NCBI GenBank assembly: GCA_024305405.1
Contig: JAKNDB010000098.1
Coordinates: 186,001 to 250,000, forward strand
Reading direction: 5' to 3'
Source of the DNA: Dirofilaria immitis
Lineage: Eukaryota; Nematoda; Chromadorea; Rhabditida; Onchocercidae
Length of the DNA: 64,000 nt
This document shows, piece by piece, positions 62,991-64,000 of this stretch. The first letter of the stretch is position 1; every line of letters starts with the position of its first letter. The position numbers and the translations under genes are program-made. The notes beneath the pieces are model-generated. The model was given only the letters and a program-made list of their open reading frames with translations, made no database searches and was not told the origin of the DNA.

Positions 62991-63098
62991 CGACATAACT
63001 ACAATCATGTAAAGTAGCATTTTATAATAAAAATACTAAATGTTTGCCAAGAAGATATTTCCTAAATAAATTCTTATAGGCTTCGATAAACTGCTACC

Positions 63099-63176
63099 AT
63101 GCAGAATAGCATTCTACGGTTGCGCTTGAGATTTATGTGCTCACTGGGAATACTATTCTTTTTAGCAGCAGTATTA
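63099..63176 (+). CDS. Possible first exon (signal anchor) of a gene running off the right edge
   Basis: An ATG 19 bases after a TTCTTATAG acceptor (possible trans-splice site at 63,079) opens 26 codons, with basic RLRLR followed by a hydrophobic MCSLGILFFLAAVL. It ends TTA|GTAAGG in phase 0. A short basic cytosolic start and one span is the layout of type II Golgi enzymes or of a signal peptide. No second exon is visible in the remaining 0.8 kb, so this is tentative. Confidence 0.35.
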
Positions 63177-63179
63177 GTA

Positions 63180-64000
63180 AGGCTTATTACTCTTGTAAAT
63201 TTTGATTTAAAAACCTTTAAAGACGAGAAAATGAATTTCAAAGTTTCGAGATATAAATACTGAGGGAGAGGGAGAAATAGTTTGTTGCATTGTCATATTC
63301 ATATTGCATTGTTCAATAATTTGCAATTATACGAGTTGGATTCCAGTACATTATAAATAATTATATTTTTAAAAAAAAAAAAACATTTAAAAATAATCTA
63401 AGCTTAGAAAAATTATTAAAATTTTTAATGAGAAACTTTAATCACATTAATAATTTTTATTAGCATTTTGCATCAATGCTTCATGAAAATTTAATTTAAA
63501 TTACTCAATCGAATTATTATATAATATAAAAGTTTATAAATTAAATATTTTTATTTGATAAATTTATCATTTCGAGTTTGCAAAATAATAAAGCATATCG
63601 GCTTTTTTTTCATAAAATTATTTTATTTATATTTTGATTTGTCATAAATGTCATTCTTCTGAAAATTACAATTTGTTATATTAATTTTAAATTAATTCTT
63701 TTTTAATCTCAAAATAGTTATGTTTATTGAGAGATTTTAAATTGTTATTTATAAAATTAGATATTTGAATATATTTTATTATATATATATATTTTTTATA
63801 TATTCTTTCTCTTTATTCTACAAGTATGACAAATGGATTTTGAGAGAGGTATAAACTAATAATTAAACATATAATTCATAAATAAATGAAAAGATGGAAT
63901 CAAATAATCAATTCCTAGAATTAAAAGTTATTATTATAGATAACTTTGCAGATTAGTTACATTGCCGCCTATATTTGGAACTTTCATCAATCATTTAAAT
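63180..64000. other. Right-edge AT-rich sequence
   Basis: I see no exon, only A/T runs and an (AT)n tract near 63,781-63,790. It would be intron if the exon at 63,099 is real. Confidence 0.5.

Overview
The window is very AT-rich (roughly three quarters A+T by eye) eukaryotic DNA. Genes are cut into many short exons with GT..AG introns, and acceptors read TTTTCAG or TTTTTAG. Several first exons have such an acceptor just upstream of the ATG, as expected for spliced-leader trans-splicing. Small secreted helical proteins, many-exon DOMON/TIL/SEA proteins and BEL/Pao elements all fit a nematode. I suspect a filarial or other spirurid worm, but this is inference. There are no bacterial operons, CRISPR arrays, tRNAs or rRNAs that I can recognise.

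Layout. (1) 0.7-4.9 kb, minus: the 5' part of a secreted SEA-domain gene running off the left edge; its three exons join in phase. (2) 5.6-6.8 kb, minus: a two-exon gene for a small secreted helical protein. (3) 6.9-26.2 kb: a gene-poor stretch with a 1.5 kb minisatellite (14.1-15.6 kb), a 28-bp ATC-rich satellite (23.7-24.2 kb), smaller tandem repeats and microsatellites, and a few islands of more balanced composition. (4) 26.2-45.6 kb, plus: the main gene, about 33 exons and about 1,770 residues. It encodes a type I membrane protein: signal peptide, a four-cysteine N-terminal module, EGF-like units, a DOMON whose two halves lie about 800 residues apart, three TIL domains, three complete DOMONs, a furin-type site, a SEA domain, one membrane span and a cytoplasmic tail. 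(5) 47.5-51.6 kb: the decayed remains of a BEL/Pao LTR retrotransposon on the minus strand, plus an extra LTR fragment. (6) 56.6-58.1 kb, minus: the last two exons of an unrecognised gene. (7) 59.5-59.8 kb, plus: an unrecognised ORF. (8) 60.4-63.0 kb: two diverged copies of a more GC-rich repeat and a perfect 32-bp palindrome. (9) 63.1 kb, plus: a possible first exon of a gene running off the right edge.

A recurring problem affects annotation. In the large gene at least seven exons change frame internally, and one exon of the small secreted-protein gene does so too. Each break would be cured by one extra base, usually in a homopolymer, and both frames around it encode conserved residues. This looks more like systematic homopolymer under-calling in the assembly than gene decay. 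Automatic gene finders would therefore split the large gene into pieces.

The large protein reads as a processed cell-surface adhesion or ligand-binding receptor: protease-inhibitor-like TIL domains and heme/sugar-binding-type DOMON domains outside, a furin site and an autoproteolysis-type SEA domain that could leave non-covalently joined subunits, and a short Ser/Tyr-rich tail inside. A second SEA protein lies 21 kb away on the other strand.
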